From Saturnia japonica (Eukaryota > Arthropoda > Insecta > Lepidoptera > Saturniidae), in the NCBI GenBank assembly GCA_033032175.1, contig CM065321.1:12484501-12548500 (forward strand): a stretch of DNA of 64,000 nucleotides, given 5' to 3'. Within the stretch, counting starts at the first letter, position 1. Each line of letters starts with the position of its first letter. Below the pieces are notes generated by a model. It had not been told where the DNA came from, ran no database searches, and saw only the letters and a list, made by a program, of their open reading frames with translations. A program made the position numbers and the translations under genes. This document shows, in pieces, positions 12,705 through 24,263 of this stretch.

Positions 12705-12800
12705 ATATAATAAAGCGAAAAAGTTTTTTTGTTCGTTTGTTTAAACAAGCTAATCTCTGGAACTACCACTCGGATTCGAAAAAAAAAAATTTTGTATATG
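12705..12800 (+). repeat. Family B repeat head
   Basis: TTCGTTTGTTTAAACAAGC with ATCTCTGGAACTACCACTCG. The matching tail may be at 13,705-13,785, which would mean the RTE fragment is nested inside a family B element. Confidence 0.4.
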
Positions 12801-12959
12801 ATAGCCAGACTCTCGTGAAATAGTACATGCTATTTAAGATAAAGCTCTCAGATAGCCTTAAATATTGATTTTTATTATGTAAGTCGGAAGTCGAGGCACT
12901 CCCGAACTGCTTTAACCGCGTGCGCTGGCGTAATCGTCAATGATACGGAAATACAATGT

Positions 12960-13463
12960 TCTACAGTAATATTGGACCTTATTATATTTAAAAAAAAGTT
13001 AGGGATACTATATGCTTATCTCTTATGTGTGTTGCCAGTGATGACATACGGCACAGAGACGTGGTCGCTCACTGTGGGCCTAATAAGAAAGCTCAAGGAC
13101 GCTCAGCGAGCTATGGAGAGGGCTATGCTTGGTGTTTCTCTACGAGATCGAATCAGAAACAAGGAGATCCGTGGATAAACTAAGGTCACCGACATAGCCA
13201 AAAGGATTAGCAAGTTGAAGAGGCAGTGGGCGGGGCACATAGTTCGGAGAATTGACGGCCGTTGGAGCAGAAAGGTTCTCGAGTGCAGACCACGCACCGG
13301 AAAGCGCAGCGTAGGACGGCCCCCCACTAGATGGAAAGACGACCTAATAAACGTCGCTGGGAGCCGTTGGGTGCAGGCCGCACAAGATCGGTCGCTCTGG
13401 AGATCTATGGGGGAGGCCTATGTTCAGCAGTGGACGTCCTGCGGCTGAAATGATGATGATGAC
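12960..13463 (+). pseudogene. RTE-type LINE reverse transcriptase, C-terminal fragment
   Basis: Encodes the C-terminal end typical of insect RTE-clade endonuclease/reverse-transcriptase proteins: VMTYGTETWSL, AQRAMERAMLGVSLRDRIRN, then WAGHIVRRIDGRWSRKVLE, TGKRSVGRPPTRWKDDL and a terminal YVQQWTS. An in-frame TAA at 13,176-13,178 interrupts the frame, and the endonuclease and catalytic RT parts are absent, so it is a dead 5'-truncated copy. It ends in a short ATGATGATGATGA microsatellite, the kind of 3' end RTE elements leave. Confidence 0.9.
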
Positions 13464-13704
13464 CTCTTATACAAAAGCCACAATAAGGTACTTTGTGACA
13501 AAGATTTGATTAAAATTGAAAACTGATTTATAAGCCTTATTTTTATACATGGCATATTAATCCTTACAAACAAAAGTTACTTCAGCATAAAGACAATTTC
13601 AAAAGTTAAATTTTGCTCTTTAGAGTATTCTATTTGGACACATAATTTAAGAGATAATGAAATGTTATAATAATTTGTACTTGCGGGAAGAACAATTATG
13701 ATAG

Positions 13705-13785
13705 ACTACATGGGTGCGTTAACGGCGCGGTGTTTGTCTGATATAATTAACACGGGTGAAACCGTGGGGCACAGCTAGTATATTA
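13705..13785 (+). repeat. Family B repeat tail
   Basis: GGGTGCGTTAACGGCG ... ACGGGTGAAACCGTGGGGCA then CAGCTAGTATATTA. The same tail occurs at 40,925-40,995. Confidence 0.55.
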
Positions 13786-13789
13786 TGAC

Positions 13790-14540
13790 GGCTAATATTA
13801 CATGATATGTCAATTTACAATACAATACAAAATAACAAAACATAATATTAATCAAATAATCTTAATAAAATAAAATAATACACTTCTTCAAAGATGCCTT
13901 ATTCTATACTATTGGTATTTTCGATGTCATATTATATTGTACTCTTTAATTAGTTAATATTGTAATATACATGCTTTTAATTATTTTTTTAATTTTAATT
14001 TTATTTCACTGTACGGAAGTTAAGAAATGTTTTTAAGTATTTTAATATACTGATCTATATTGAAATTGATTCCCTGTTTATATGTTTTTACCAATCTAGT
14101 TTTCGTTTAAGTTATTTTATCTTTCTGTCGTTTATTATATGTAAGTATATGTAGATATCTTTTATTTGTCAATTTATTTATTTATGTATTTCCAACAGCG
14201 AGTTACGTACAGATATAATGGGTAATGGCTGTCATATGTTTTCTCAATAATATTCTTCAGAATGCATAGTAAACTGCCTTTTTTAAAAAAAATCATATTA
14301 AGTTTATCAGATCCTATTTTTTTTCTTTATTTTAGGCTTAGTCGCTTGGGCGACTATGTTACCTGTGTAATTAAAACTTCACAAGAAAATTTCCAAACAA
14401 CATAAATACTACTATTAACAATTACGTAACTTAATTTTAAATAGCTCCGGCCAAAAAAAACCTATCTTACACATGCTAATTTTTTTTAACTTATAAGACT
14501 TAGAAATATGATTTCCAATGTATCCCATAAATAAATATTA
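13790..14540. other. AT-rich stretch, nothing recognised
   Basis: No gene or RNA seen. Its right neighbour, 14,540-14,650, is shared in inverted orientation with 26,166-26,255 next to the orphan CPR promoter. Confidence 0.5.
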
Positions 14541-14653
14541 TGACCATACATTTTAGATCCATATCGCAGTTAAGTTTTTCAATTGTTCGGCGTACTAATA
14601 AATAAATAGATAGGTAAATAGGTAGGCACCTACTATTGCATAAGTCGTACGCG

Positions 14654-14804
14654 CTCGACCTTCACATCTCAATAATTTGCAGAGATTAATTGGCAGAACG
14701 CCCGGGGCTTGACATGTGTCAATGCACGGACTAAGTTCACGTATAAAAACTGGTGCAAGTTTCATTTAACTTATAGTAAAGCTTCTACATCCGCAGCACC
14801 AACA
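14654..14804 (+). promoter_or_regulatory. CPR-1 promoter with TATA box and conserved upstream module
   Basis: TATAAAA at 14,742-14,748 starts exactly 63 nt before the ATG. Upstream is a module shared with the other CPR genes: CTCGACCTTCACATCTCAAT, an AATTGGCAGAACGCCCGGGG block, then TTGACATGTGTCAA, an inverted repeat of TTGACA with a 2-nt spacer. The 5' UTR carries CTTCTACATCCGCAGCACC, shared by CPR-1 to CPR-4. Conservation between paralogues is direct evidence; a regulatory role is inferred. Confidence 0.8.
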
Positions 14805-15596
14805 ATGGCAGCTAAGGTAAAATTAAACATTAAAACTTTATTTTAACGATCATTTAAATTTTGAGAAGGTACAATTTGGCGACATAAAAGCACTATAATA
14901 ATTATCTACTGCTTATACGATCTGACATGATATCGTCAAGAGTACGTCGATAACAAAATTAAAGCTCTAACGTTCTAGTTGCTTCTAGTCCTAGTTACAA
15001 ACTAGAAAAAACTATTTAAAAACAAATTAGGACTATAAATATCAAACGAGGTGAAGAAGACTTATTTGAAGTATTTTCAATTTAACTATTTTTTACAGTT
15101 CATTGTTATTCTTTCCCTGGCGGTCGCCGCTTCGGCTCTTCCCGTACTCCCTTACAACAAGGTGGTATACGCTGAAGCTGAAGCGCCTGCCCACTATCAG
15201 TTCGAATACTCGGTCCACGACAACCAAAGCGGTGACATCAAACAACAGAAGGAAATCCGTCAGGGAGACGCTGTTCAAGGCAGCTACTCTCTGGTACAGC
15301 CCGACGGTGTCCACCGCATTGTCGAATACACTTCTGATAAGCAAAATGGATTCAATGCTGTCGTACGTTACGATGGACAACCCATCGCTGAACCGACAAA
15401 GATTGCCTACGCTGCTGCTCCAGTAGCTAAGATCGCCTACGCAGCTGCTCCAGTAGCTAAGATTGCATACTCCGCTCCCTATGCTGCTCCCGTTACGAAG
15501 GTCGCCTACGCAGCGCCCATCGCCAAAATCGGTTACAATGCTGCCCCTCTGACCCAAGTCACTTTCTCTTCACCCGCCATCTCCTACCACCACTAA
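14805..15596 (+). CDS. RR-2 cuticle protein, CPR-1
   Basis: Secreted structural cuticle protein with a chitin-binding Rebers-Riddiford domain. Exon 1, 14,805-14,816, codes only MAAK; the intron 14,817-15,098 has GT...TTTTACAG ends; exon 2 is 15,099-15,596. The product is 169 aa. Residues 1-17 form a signal peptide ([13 protein letters not shown] core). The R&R domain spans about 36-93, with [24 protein letters not shown] and [15 protein letters not shown], the RR-2 form typical of stiffer cuticle. Residues 98-155 are Ala/Tyr/Pro repeats of the [10 protein letters not shown] type, ending [14 protein letters not shown] signals lie at 15,819 and 15,825. The same two-exon layout recurs in CPR-2 to CPR-5. 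The in-frame ATG at 15,051 lies in the intron and was rejected as start because the exon 1 join restores the signal peptide. Confidence 0.96.
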
Positions 15597-15599
15597 ATT

Positions 15600-16470
15600 A
15601 TTGTCATTGTTATGTTAAGTACCTGTTATTAATTTATATAGAAATTAATTTTTTTTTTTTTTAAATTATATACTTTTATGTTTTATTGAACAGTCGTCTG
15701 AACAAATACATTACTACATTCTGTAAACCTTAATTTATTTATAGTAGCGTGGTGTTTATCGTTAACATTTTATAGCCACAACATACATTATATAAATGTA
15801 ATTGTAACGAAAAAGAAAATAAAAAATAAAATTGAAATTGTGTTCGTAAAATATAAGTCACTTACCAATTACCATGCTTCACAACTCCAACTTTATGGGA
15901 GTGCAAAAGAACCATGAAAGTAAAGCGAAATGTATCTACCACGTTCACCAGTGTATCCATATGAAAGATTTAATTAACCGTATTATCAGGATAAAAATAC
16001 CTGGTTTCAAACCCAAAAGTAGCGTACAAATTATCTTTTAATTTTATAAATAAAAGCTGTCTTACAATTGATTGCATAGATTTCCCATTATTATTTTTAT
16101 TAGTATTTTGTTTCACTTTTTAGTCTTTATGTCGTTAACTTTGCTAAGCTCGTTCACATTCCGCGTTCAAGTATGGTAATGAAACTATACTGAGCGGAAA
16201 TGTAGGGAATAATTGAAATATTTTCCCCTCTTGGTCATTTAACAACGGTATCTACAAAGATAGTTTATGGCTGATAATAGATTGTCTAACTTGTGCCAAA
16301 AATCGTCAGGTAGCGTTTAGTGATAGCTATATTTGGGATAAAATTATTGCAAAATTTCTCCACTTATCATTCAAAATTTGTTGTTTGCTTAATTGTTTCG
16401 TACATAGTCGCGGCAGCATGACCAAAAGCATTCATAGTGTATCTAACCTTTGACTAAATGCGATTGACAT
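15600..16470. other. CPR-1 3' flank and unrecognised AT-rich DNA
   Basis: 15,600-15,840 is the 3' flank with partial similarity to the CPR-2 and CPR-3 flanks (an ATAGCCACAACATACATTA block). 15,840-16,470 contains nothing I can recognise; it may be the 3' half of the hAT fossil that follows. Confidence 0.5.
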
Positions 16471-16477
16471 GCACAAT

Positions 16478-17720
16478 TCAAGTCGTAACTTTGAAATAGC
16501 GGTCATGACATTCATTGTCATTAAGACTGTATCTTTTCCGGATACCCATACAAACAGACACGTTTAGCTTACGAAATTTCAATATAAATTCGTGTTTGTC
16601 CAAATCCGATTGAAACGCATTGTTGACGGACTCCAACCGGATCCGTTTTTCATCTGTAGGATAACTTTCAACAATATTTTTGGAGTCCATATATGTTGAT
16701 TTCATTATAATTAAAATAAGCTCTTTATAAAGCCCTACCATTTTGAAGTTGGAGTTCACAATCATCTGGGAATCACTTTGAAAATACGCATTTACCCATC
16801 GTAAATTTTGGTAACATCCAAGTCAAAAATAGCAATATGCTTTTAAACCCCCATAGATTTTTGTACATTCGCTGTCGTTCAACCACTTGCACAAGTTCAG
16901 ATGTAGATCAGTCTATTGTTCAACAATTCTGTCGACCACTGAAGATAACCAAAGCCACCAAGTTTTTGAGGGCCTCCATGTTTTATGAATATCTTAACTC
17001 TTTAAACTCACTCATTCGTTTGCTACTTAATTTAAAATAATTGTTTATTGGTCTAGACAACTTTTCGTATTCCTGAGGCAGTTGTTTACAGCCGTCACTG
17101 GCACATAAATGTAACGAATAGCAAACACATTTTATAACTGTTATTTCTGAGCACTCTTCTCGAAACCTTGAAGAAACTGCATTCCTACATTCATAGTATT
17201 ACATCTATCAGAAATTTAGAATTGAAACACTGCAGCAACTGAAGAAAGTAAAGAACTTCCAATAGTAGGTACATACTTTTCGAACAACTGTATGATTGAC
17301 CTGAATAGGTCTTCCGCTTTTGCACTGTGATCTTTATTATCAAAAAGTTGTAGTAAATCCCAAAAACAGCTAATAATTGTACCTATTTTTGAATCATAAT
17401 ATCTGGCTATCACGCATAAGGATTTCACGGCTGCTATATCCGTGCCTTCTTAAATGAGAATAGGAAATGTAATTTTAAATCAAGTGCTGAGGTATCTTTT
17501 TCGCTCTACCCCAAAACATTATTTATAATTGCTTGTACCTTTGTATGGTTAATTTTAAGATTTTTGTATACTACTGGATCGGTAAAAGTTGACGTTTAAA
17601 GAGCGCACATGCTGTCCGCTATTTGATGAGAGAATTGGTGTGAAAGCTTTTATTTCCGCAACTATTACTTTATCTGCGTTATTTGGCTCCCTTTTAACTG
17701 CATTAGCTATGCAAGGTTAA
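16478..17720 (-). pseudogene. hAT-superfamily transposase fossil
   Basis: Decayed minus-strand reading frames resemble domesticated-type hAT transposases. From 17,450 downward they give VKSLCVIARYYDSKIGTI, then CVCYSLHLCASDGCKQLP, corresponding to the conserved CxCHSLHLCAS block (H replaced by Y here), followed by NNYFKLSSKRMSEFKEL. At 16,765-16,478 they give MVGLYKELI and the dimerisation-side IRKRYSLNDNECHD. Stops and frameshifts separate the blocks, so no functional protein is made. Up to about 17,720 a further weak match (AEIKAFTPILSSN) may be the N-terminal part. Confidence 0.7.
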
Positions 17721-17814
17721 TTAGATGAATATGAACATATACTTTAATTTTGTTGTTGATGTTTACTTTTCTCATAATGTCCGTTAACAATAGTAAATTC
17801 TTTTTTTATCGTTA

Positions 17815-18016
17815 TAGGTTTAGCGTTGTAACCCCATTCTCACATTATCTTAAGTAACGATACCAAGTTACATAAGATACATTAAGTACCCAAGATGATA
17901 GCACGCTAAGCCTAGTGGAAGTCTGGATCTCAAATTCTTGGCAACAGATTTTCAATTTGAGGGTAGTGGCTAGCCATGCGGGCATTAGAAAAAGCCCTAC
18001 CACCATGCTATGGTTT
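17815..18016 (-). repeat. SINE2-type repeat body, minus strand
   Basis: AACCCCATTCTCACATTATCTT ... AAAAGCCCTACCACCATGCTATGG on the plus strand matches the 820-1,066 repeat. Confidence 0.6.
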
Positions 18017-18435
18017 CATCAAATTTAAATAAACAAGACAAAATCGTACACATCACTCTGTACGGATCCGTGGGATGTTTTCAAAAAAGATTATTTTCTG
18101 CTTCACTACTCGTGTTTAAATATTTGTTTAAAATGCCTTAAGCTTTACTCCGGTCTTAGACGACGATGGGTGATCAGTATTGTACCTATCGCCATCAGTT
18201 TCCATTCTTCACGGTGCAAAAAACACTATAATCAATATTTTTCCTACACTGGTAGACGAATAGTACTTACGCGTAACTATACTATGCATACCTACGCTTG
18301 ATTATCCAAAAATACAGTACTTTATATTTACCCATTTTAAAAGCACTACAAAACTCCGCTCATATTTTCAATGTCTTTCTACTTTTGGTAGTATAATACG
18401 CGCATGCACAGTGCATTTATAATACAGAAGTACAA
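18017..18435. other. Unrecognised intergenic DNA
   Basis: No gene, RNA or clear repeat seen. Confidence 0.4.
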
Positions 18436-18904
18436 CAAAAATTTTAACAGAAAAGAAAACCTACTTCAATTTTTTCGATGAGTTCCTTGACGTATTTTCG
18501 AAGTTGAAGGTCCAATGCCAATGAAATAAAAATGGGACCACCTTTTAGGTATCCCTTTTCCAACAAAAAAAGAATCATCCAAATCGGTTCATAAACAAAG
18601 AAGTTATGGCTGAACATCCATAAAAAATAAATATATACATGCGAATTGAGTAACCTCCCTCCTTTTTTGAATTCGGTAAAAAAGACGGAGGTTACTCAAT
18701 TCGAATGTATATATTTATGAATGTTCAGCCATAACTTCTTTGTTTATAAAACGATTTTGATGGTTATTTTTTGTTGGATAGGGGGGACACCTGTAAGTTT
18801 GGTCTCATTTTAATTTTAATGGCATTGGACTTTCAAATTCGAAGATACACCAGAGGACTCCTCAAAATAATTGAAGTATGTTTTCTTTTTTGTTAAAAAT
18901 TGTG
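18436..18904. mobile_element. Foldback element with ~220 bp arms
   Basis: The left arm 18,436-18,662 and right arm 18,685-18,904 are inverted copies around a ~25 bp centre (GAGTAACCTCC...GGAGGTTACTC). The outer ends read AACAGAAAAGAAAACCTACTT and AGTATGTTTTCTTTTTTGTT. Single arms of the same family occur at about 11,700-11,830, 25,780-25,993 and 56,315-56,560. There is no open frame. Confidence 0.8.
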
Positions 18905-19370
18905 TTTTCAAATTGGTTAAAATCCCTATCGTAAAGATTTGTTTGTATTGTAAAAACGATCATTATATCTTAATGCTAAAGTTTACATTCTGAAATTTGT
19001 ACCTGCATAAAATATGTAGATACTGGGTGAAAACATATACGATACAAAAATCACTATAAATTGATCAGCCTTTTTATAACGATTGATGTTTTGCTTTAAT
19101 AATATACTAATTTTGCCCTTGCACTTTCATGTTTTTACAACTATTAATTGGGTACTATTCACTGAACGAAACTGTGATGTGATATTACTCATTGTACTTC
19201 ATAAGTCAATGGATGTACAAATTCTGCTTTTAAACAATTTGAAAACATAGGATTTCATGTGATTCAACATGGACAAACAATAAAAATATTTTATGTGAGC
19301 AATGTTAGTAACAGATATGTATTTCTAACAATGAACAAAAGCTCCAAAAATTTGTTAGGCGTTTGAAATA

Positions 19371-20577
19371 TTAGGTCGGGGAAAAAGTGTTTTCGTATAA
19401 CGTAGGTATAAACTTGTTATAAAATTTCTTTGGCTGTACTATTTGTATCTGGCTGGTTTTGATAACATTAAAAAGGTTACATTAAAAATAATAAATAAAA
19501 AAGTGGATGCCCGCTATTTTTCATTTGTTTTTCTTTCTGTAAAAGTGAGTGTGTTTGCGCCTAAACGTGTACTTAATGACCTAATAATCGGGTACAACCC
19601 TACCGTGAATGACGGTGGCAAGATCTCTTCCGCGTCCTAAAGCATCGCTCATTGCCTTAGATCCCCTCACCCCGCGCCATGCGGGGATAATGAGTGTTAG
19701 ATACGTCTTGCACCGCCGTGTGTGTACCGCGCCGCGCCGCAACCATCTCTATTATTAAGAGATACAAAACATTATAAACTATTGGTGTCTGCAGTGTGTT
19801 TGTAGTTGGACCTGCGCAAGAGATTCTCTAAACATAAGAAGAATCCGGAGTTCAAGGTAAGTGGTTTTGCCCTACTATTAGAGTCATCGAAGTGCACGAG
19901 GGATTCCGCCACATTTTATTTCAAACTTAATTCAACGTGACTTATAGAAAAAAAATACAGTCCACTAAAGAACGTCGCAAAGGTCGTGGTCTAAGGTTGG
20001 CCAGGCTTCACAGACTGTGGCTAAACCTGGGCTAACTCGAAATAAGGTGGTGCTGTGTGTATGGTGGGACTGGAAGGACATTGTTCATTATGAGCTTTTA
20101 CCGCCCGGCAAAGCCATAGATTCGGATCTCTACTGCCAACAACTGACGAGATTAAAGGAAGTAGTTGAGAGAAAGCGGCCGGAATTGATCAACGGGAGGG
20201 GTGTGGTCTTTCATCATGATAACGCTAGACCACACATATATTTAGCCACTCAGCAAAAATTAAGAGAGTTTAGCTGGGAGGTGTTAGTGCATCTACCATA
20301 TAGACCTGACCTTCAGATTTTCACCTGTTTCGGTCTCTTCAGAATTCTTTAGGTTCTGTAAGGTTAACATCAAGAGAGGACTGCCAAAACTATATGTCGC
20401 GTTTTTTTTAACAGAAGTCCCAAAGTTTCTACAGCAACGGGATCGTGTCTACCTACAAAATGGCAGAAAGTCATCGAACAAAACGACATATATATACTGT
20501 TAATAAATGTAAATAAACTTGGAAAAAAAATGTCTTGAGTTTTCATAAAAATGCGAAGAAACTTTTTCCCCGACTTA
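19371..20577 (+). mobile_element. Mariner element, decayed, inserted in arm 1
   Basis: The ends are mariner-like inverted repeats: TTAGGTCGGGGAAAAAGT on the left and AACTTTTTCCCCGACTTA on the right. The body keeps the C-terminal half of a mariner transposase. About 19,570-19,930 holds unrelated GC-richer DNA that replaces the N-terminal half. The other arm keeps an uninterrupted site (GCGTTTGAAATATATAC in its sense), supporting insertion after the inverted duplication. Confidence 0.85.
19975..20545 (+). pseudogene. Mariner transposase fragment
   Basis: Catalytic half of a mariner transposase, seen as SWSKVGQASQTVAKPGLT, VLCVWWDWKDIVHYELLPPG, then VVFHHDNARPH, which carries the second catalytic Asp. 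The region of the third Asp is changed to a PDLQIF-like sequence after a frameshift. The first catalytic Asp block (GDEKW-type) is missing, and a TAA precedes the frame. Inactive. Confidence 0.88.
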
Positions 20578-20607
20578 TTTTGTACTTTTACATAAACCGC
20601 ATTCGCC

Positions 20608-20729
20608 CGACCTTCACATCTCAATAATTTGCAAAGTCATGTGTCAATGTACGCACTAAGTTCACGTATAAAAACTGGGGCAAGTTTCATTTAACTTATA
20701 GTAAAGCTTCTACATCCGCAGCACCAACA
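20608..20729 (+). promoter_or_regulatory. CPR-2 promoter
   Basis: TATAAAA at 20,667-20,673 is 63 nt before the ATG. The upstream module CGACCTTCACATCTCAATAA is kept, but about 30 bp including the CCCGGGG block and the left half of the TTGACA repeat are deleted, leaving only CATGTGTCAATG. Confidence 0.78.
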
Positions 20730-21474
20730 ATGGCAGCTAAGGTAAAATTAAATGTTAAAAGTTTATTTTGACGAACATTTCAATTTTATGAATGTCTACA
20801 GTTTAACGATATGAATGCACTATAACAATTACCTGTTTATTGTTTAAACGAGTTTATAAGAAGTCAACAACAGTATACGGTAATTAAAGCTCTGAAGTTC
20901 AACCACTTGATGAACATACTAGTTCAAAAGTAACTGAAGACTCTAAAATACAAATAAAGTGAAGGAGACTTATTTGAAGAATTTTTAAACGAATTATTTT
21001 TTACAGTTCATCGTCGTTCTTGCCCTGGCGGTCGCTGCTTCGGCTCTTCCCGTACTCCCTTACAACAAAGTAGTATACGCTGACGCTGAGGCACCTGCCC
21101 ACTATCAGTTCGAATACTCTGTCCACGACAACCAAAGCGGTGACATCAAACAACAGAAAGAAATCCGTCAAGGAGACGCAGTTCAAGGCAGCTACTCTCT
21201 GGTACAGCCCGACGGTGTCCACCGCATTGTCGAATACACTTCTGATAAGCTAAATGGATTCAATGCTGTCGTACATTACGATGGACAACCCATCGCTGGA
21301 CCCCCAAAGATCGCCTACGCAGCTGCTCCAGTAGCTAAGATTGCTTACTCCGCTCCCTATGCTGCTCCTATCAACAAGGTCACCTACGCCGCGCCCATCG
21401 CCAGGATCGGTTACAACGCTGCCCCTTTGACCCAAGTCACTTTCTCTTCACCCGCTATCTCCTACCATCACTAA
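20730..21474 (+). CDS. RR-2 cuticle protein, CPR-2
   Basis: Exon 1 20,730-20,741 (MAAK), intron 20,742-21,006 (265 bp, ends TTTTTTACAG), exon 2 21,007-21,474; 159 aa. Signal peptide about 1-17 ([13 protein letters not shown]), R&R domain about 36-93 with [12 protein letters not shown] and [10 protein letters not shown], followed by a shorter Ala/Tyr/Pro tail than CPR-1. Differences from the paralogues: YADAEAP instead of YAEAEAP, VVHYDG instead of VVRYDG, and IAGPPK instead of IAEPTK. AATAAA lies at 21,534, 60 nt past the stop. Exon 2 has no internal start, so it is easily missed by simple ORF scanning; the frame is fully open. Chitin-binding exoskeletal protein by family. Confidence 0.95.
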
Positions 21475-21990
21475 ATTATTGCAATTATGCAAATTATTAT
21501 TGAGTACTTGCTATTAATTTATATACAAAAATGAATAAAATAATTTTAATTTATATAAATTTATTTTTCATTTAGCAGTAATCTAAACAGATAAATTATC
21601 AATTGTCTTAAACCTTAATTTATTAACGTGGAAAACCTCTATACAGCCACAACATAGATTAAAAATAATTAATTATATGGCTTATATTAAAAAAAAAAAA
21701 AAAAAAATTGCTTGCTTCAAAACTTTTAACTTTATGGCTGTGCAAGCGAGTCACGAAAGCAATGCGAAAGGTATCCATCAATAAATGAATTACACAAAAC
21801 ATTAAATAAATTCTGACATTTTAAGAAAAACAGACATTAAATGAAAACAAAGTCTTTGTTAAAATTATTAAGTAATATTAGGTCCTTACATATGAAATTA
21901 GCGTTTTATATGGAAAAAGTAGAAGGAAAAAAATATTATGAAATTGTACATTTAATCAATCGAAGTATGTACCATTATTATCCATCATCA

Positions 21991-22243
21991 TACCATCACG
22001 CCTGTATTCCCCGAAGGGTTAGGCAGAGGTGTACTAATGTACACCCACAGTTCGCCGAGTATGTTTTTAGGTCCTATGTAATAGGGGGCGAGCCTATTGC
22101 CATTAATCGGGCACGAAACCAAACTCCGAGCTGCTACCGAGAATTTCATAGAAAAAACCCAATAACACTTTGCTCGACCTGAGATTCGAACTCAGGACCT
22201 CGTTCATAGCAGTCGCGCTTACGACCACTAGGCTAACGAGGCG
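21991..22243 (-). repeat. SINE1, tRNA-derived, minus strand
   Basis: Full copy in reverse. The plus strand shows CACGCCTGTATTCCCCGAAG, then the reverse box-B-like GATTCGAACTCAGGACC and the head CGACCACTAGGCTAACGAGG. An open frame across it is repeat sequence. Confidence 0.85.
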
Positions 22244-22289
22244 GGACCATTATTATCTATACACTTTTGCCTTACTATAGGTAGTTCAT

Positions 22290-23040
22290 TGATTCTATTG
22301 CTGAAAAAATTGTGGGAGCGAGAATCAATAAAATCTTTGAAGGCGGTTTAGACAGCCTCATCGGAATTGAATTTTTCCTGGTAAGAAATTGTCCAAATTC
22401 CGAAAAAAGTGGTTATTTTTTGGAGCAAGGTATGGGGAGTATAGTGGGTGTCGAAGACATTCCAACCGCAGTTCCTCTAATTTAGCGACCGTCTATCATG
22501 AAGTATGGAGTCAAGCGTTGTTCTGAAATAGCAGTGGGCTAGGTTGTTTAACGACTATTTTTTTCATCATGGTTTGCAATTATTGACAATACAGATCAGC
22601 CGTTATCGTTTGACCAGATCATAGGAAGCTGTAGTCTATGACAACAGCACCGGTCCACCAAACACTCACCAGTACCTTTTTCTGAGGCACCTTTTGATTG
22701 GGACATGATTTGGCCGGTTCTCATGGGTCCAACCATGTGATGAGCATTTTTGATTGTCGTAAAGGATCCATTTTTCGTCACAAGTACCAATACGATTCAA
22801 AATTCCCTCATTATTGTGATGGTTGAGTAATGTAACGCAACGCTCAATTCGTGCAATGTCAAACAGTACCCGTCCAAATGCGGTTCAAGCTCGAGGTTTA
22901 TTCACTTTTCCAATTTCTTTCAAGTGACTTAAAATTGTTTTATCCCTCCGAAGCCTGCCGCTAACTCTGACCTCATTTGCGATGGTTGTCCATCAATCAC
23001 GCTCAAACGGCGGTGGACGGATGCTATTGATATTTGGTAT
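22290..23040 (-). pseudogene. Second mariner transposase fossil
   Basis: Translated pieces on the minus strand follow mariner order. HTH side: LRRDKTILSHLKEIGKVNK. First Asp block: IGTCDEKWIL. Then LEELRLECLRHPLYSPYLA at the third-Asp region and AFKDFIDSRSHNFF near the C-terminus. Many stops and shifts. It differs from the 19,371 mariner, so it represents a separate, older lineage. It fills most of the spacer between the CPR-2 and CPR-3 arms. Confidence 0.82.
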
Positions 23041-23149
23041 AGAATTCAATTATGTCGTAGAATTGAACACAAAATACTTTTATAATGATATATATAAATA
23101 AAATCAAGCCCAGCGACGCGTGCAGGACATCTGCTGGTATGAAATATCT

Positions 23150-23965
23150 ATCTATCTAATACTATAAAGTGAGCAGTTCTTCTAATTATGTGTGTATTTT
23201 ACTGACATAATATCAATGATGTATGTAATTGATTTCAAAGATAGGACTCCTAACGATTTGGATGTAATTTTGTATTTATATAATGTTATACTTTCCAAGT
23301 TAGATATGTGTGTGTTTTTATTATCCAATACCCATATACTTAAGCATTATAAGCTGTATAATATTTATATTGTCAGAAAAAAAATGTAATATTACTATTT
23401 TTATAAATAACACGCTACATTATACCTGCCTAATTTAAAAACTGTGTTAAATACAGCACTCTATTTTTACTAAAAACAAAATGAAAAACATATTAGACTT
23501 AATATTATATAAAGCCATTTGTGACTTCGAGACAAACCGAAAGCCCGTGTAGCTTACAAAAAAAATTGTGTCGAGATTATGTAGTATAATTTCTTTACGC
23601 GTATCTCTTTCTACTATTTTTTTAGTGAGTACCAACCAATAAAGTGCTCGATATGCCGAAGCAAGTATGTAAACTTTTACAATTCAGATAATTTTTTACG
23701 ATAACATTTATTTTAAATTTGATTTGAAATCATACGTTGTACTTACGGATATGAATATTTTTATAATCCTTTCCGATGTATTTTAATTCCTTTTACTTAA
23801 TACTTTTCTGTTGAATTTTGAAATTTATTTTTGGTTTTAAATGGTTCAAGTATTTTTATTTTACAAACATATATAATTACCTAACAATTTTACAAAAATA
23901 CTTCGTTTTCTTTCAATAACTGTTTTTCTTAAAATATCAGAATTTATTTCACGTATCCTGTGAAG
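23150..23965. repeat. Family C fragment and unrecognised AT-rich DNA
   Basis: 23,160-23,300 resembles family C (AAAGTGAGCAGTTCTTCTAA, TGTAATTGATTTC, ACGATTTGGATG). 23,300-23,965 is AT-rich with nothing recognised. Confidence 0.45.
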
Positions 23966-24263
23966 GTGGTGGATCACTTTCGCATTGATTTCGTGACCCG
24001 CTTGCACTGCCATAAAGTTAGAAATTTTTAAGAATGATTTTTTTAATCAACGTACATCATGTACTTATAATTATTTTTAATCTATGTTGTGGCTAAATAA
24101 GGTTTTCCACGTTAATAAATTAAGGTTTAAGACAAATGATAATTTATCTATTTAGACTACTGTTAAATGAAAAATAAACTTCTATAAATTATAACTATTT
24201 TATTCAAATTTGTATATAAATTAATAGCAGGTACTCAATAATAATTTGCATAATTGAAATAAT

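Larger units (their letters stand above)
18686..21783. repeat. Inverted segmental duplication, arm 1 (contains CPR-2)
   Basis: Reverse-complement match to 23,966-25,993: one foldback arm, ~460 bp of upstream DNA, promoter, both exons, intron and ~300 bp of 3' flank. The main difference is the mariner at 19,371-20,577, present only in this arm. The introns are exactly 265 bp in both arms. Confidence 0.88.

Noticed and set aside
15051..15098. Alternative start for CPR-1 at the in-frame ATG 15,051
   Set aside because: This region is the end of the intron (TTTTACAG acceptor at 15,098); the same MAAK exon 1 with matching promoter occurs in all five genes.
15093..15557. Long antisense open frame (154 codons) over CPR-1 exon 2, and similar ones over the other CPR genes
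   Set aside because: They are mirror frames of the biased AKIAYAAP codons; they recur wherever the CPR exon occurs and have no start, promoter or homology of their own.
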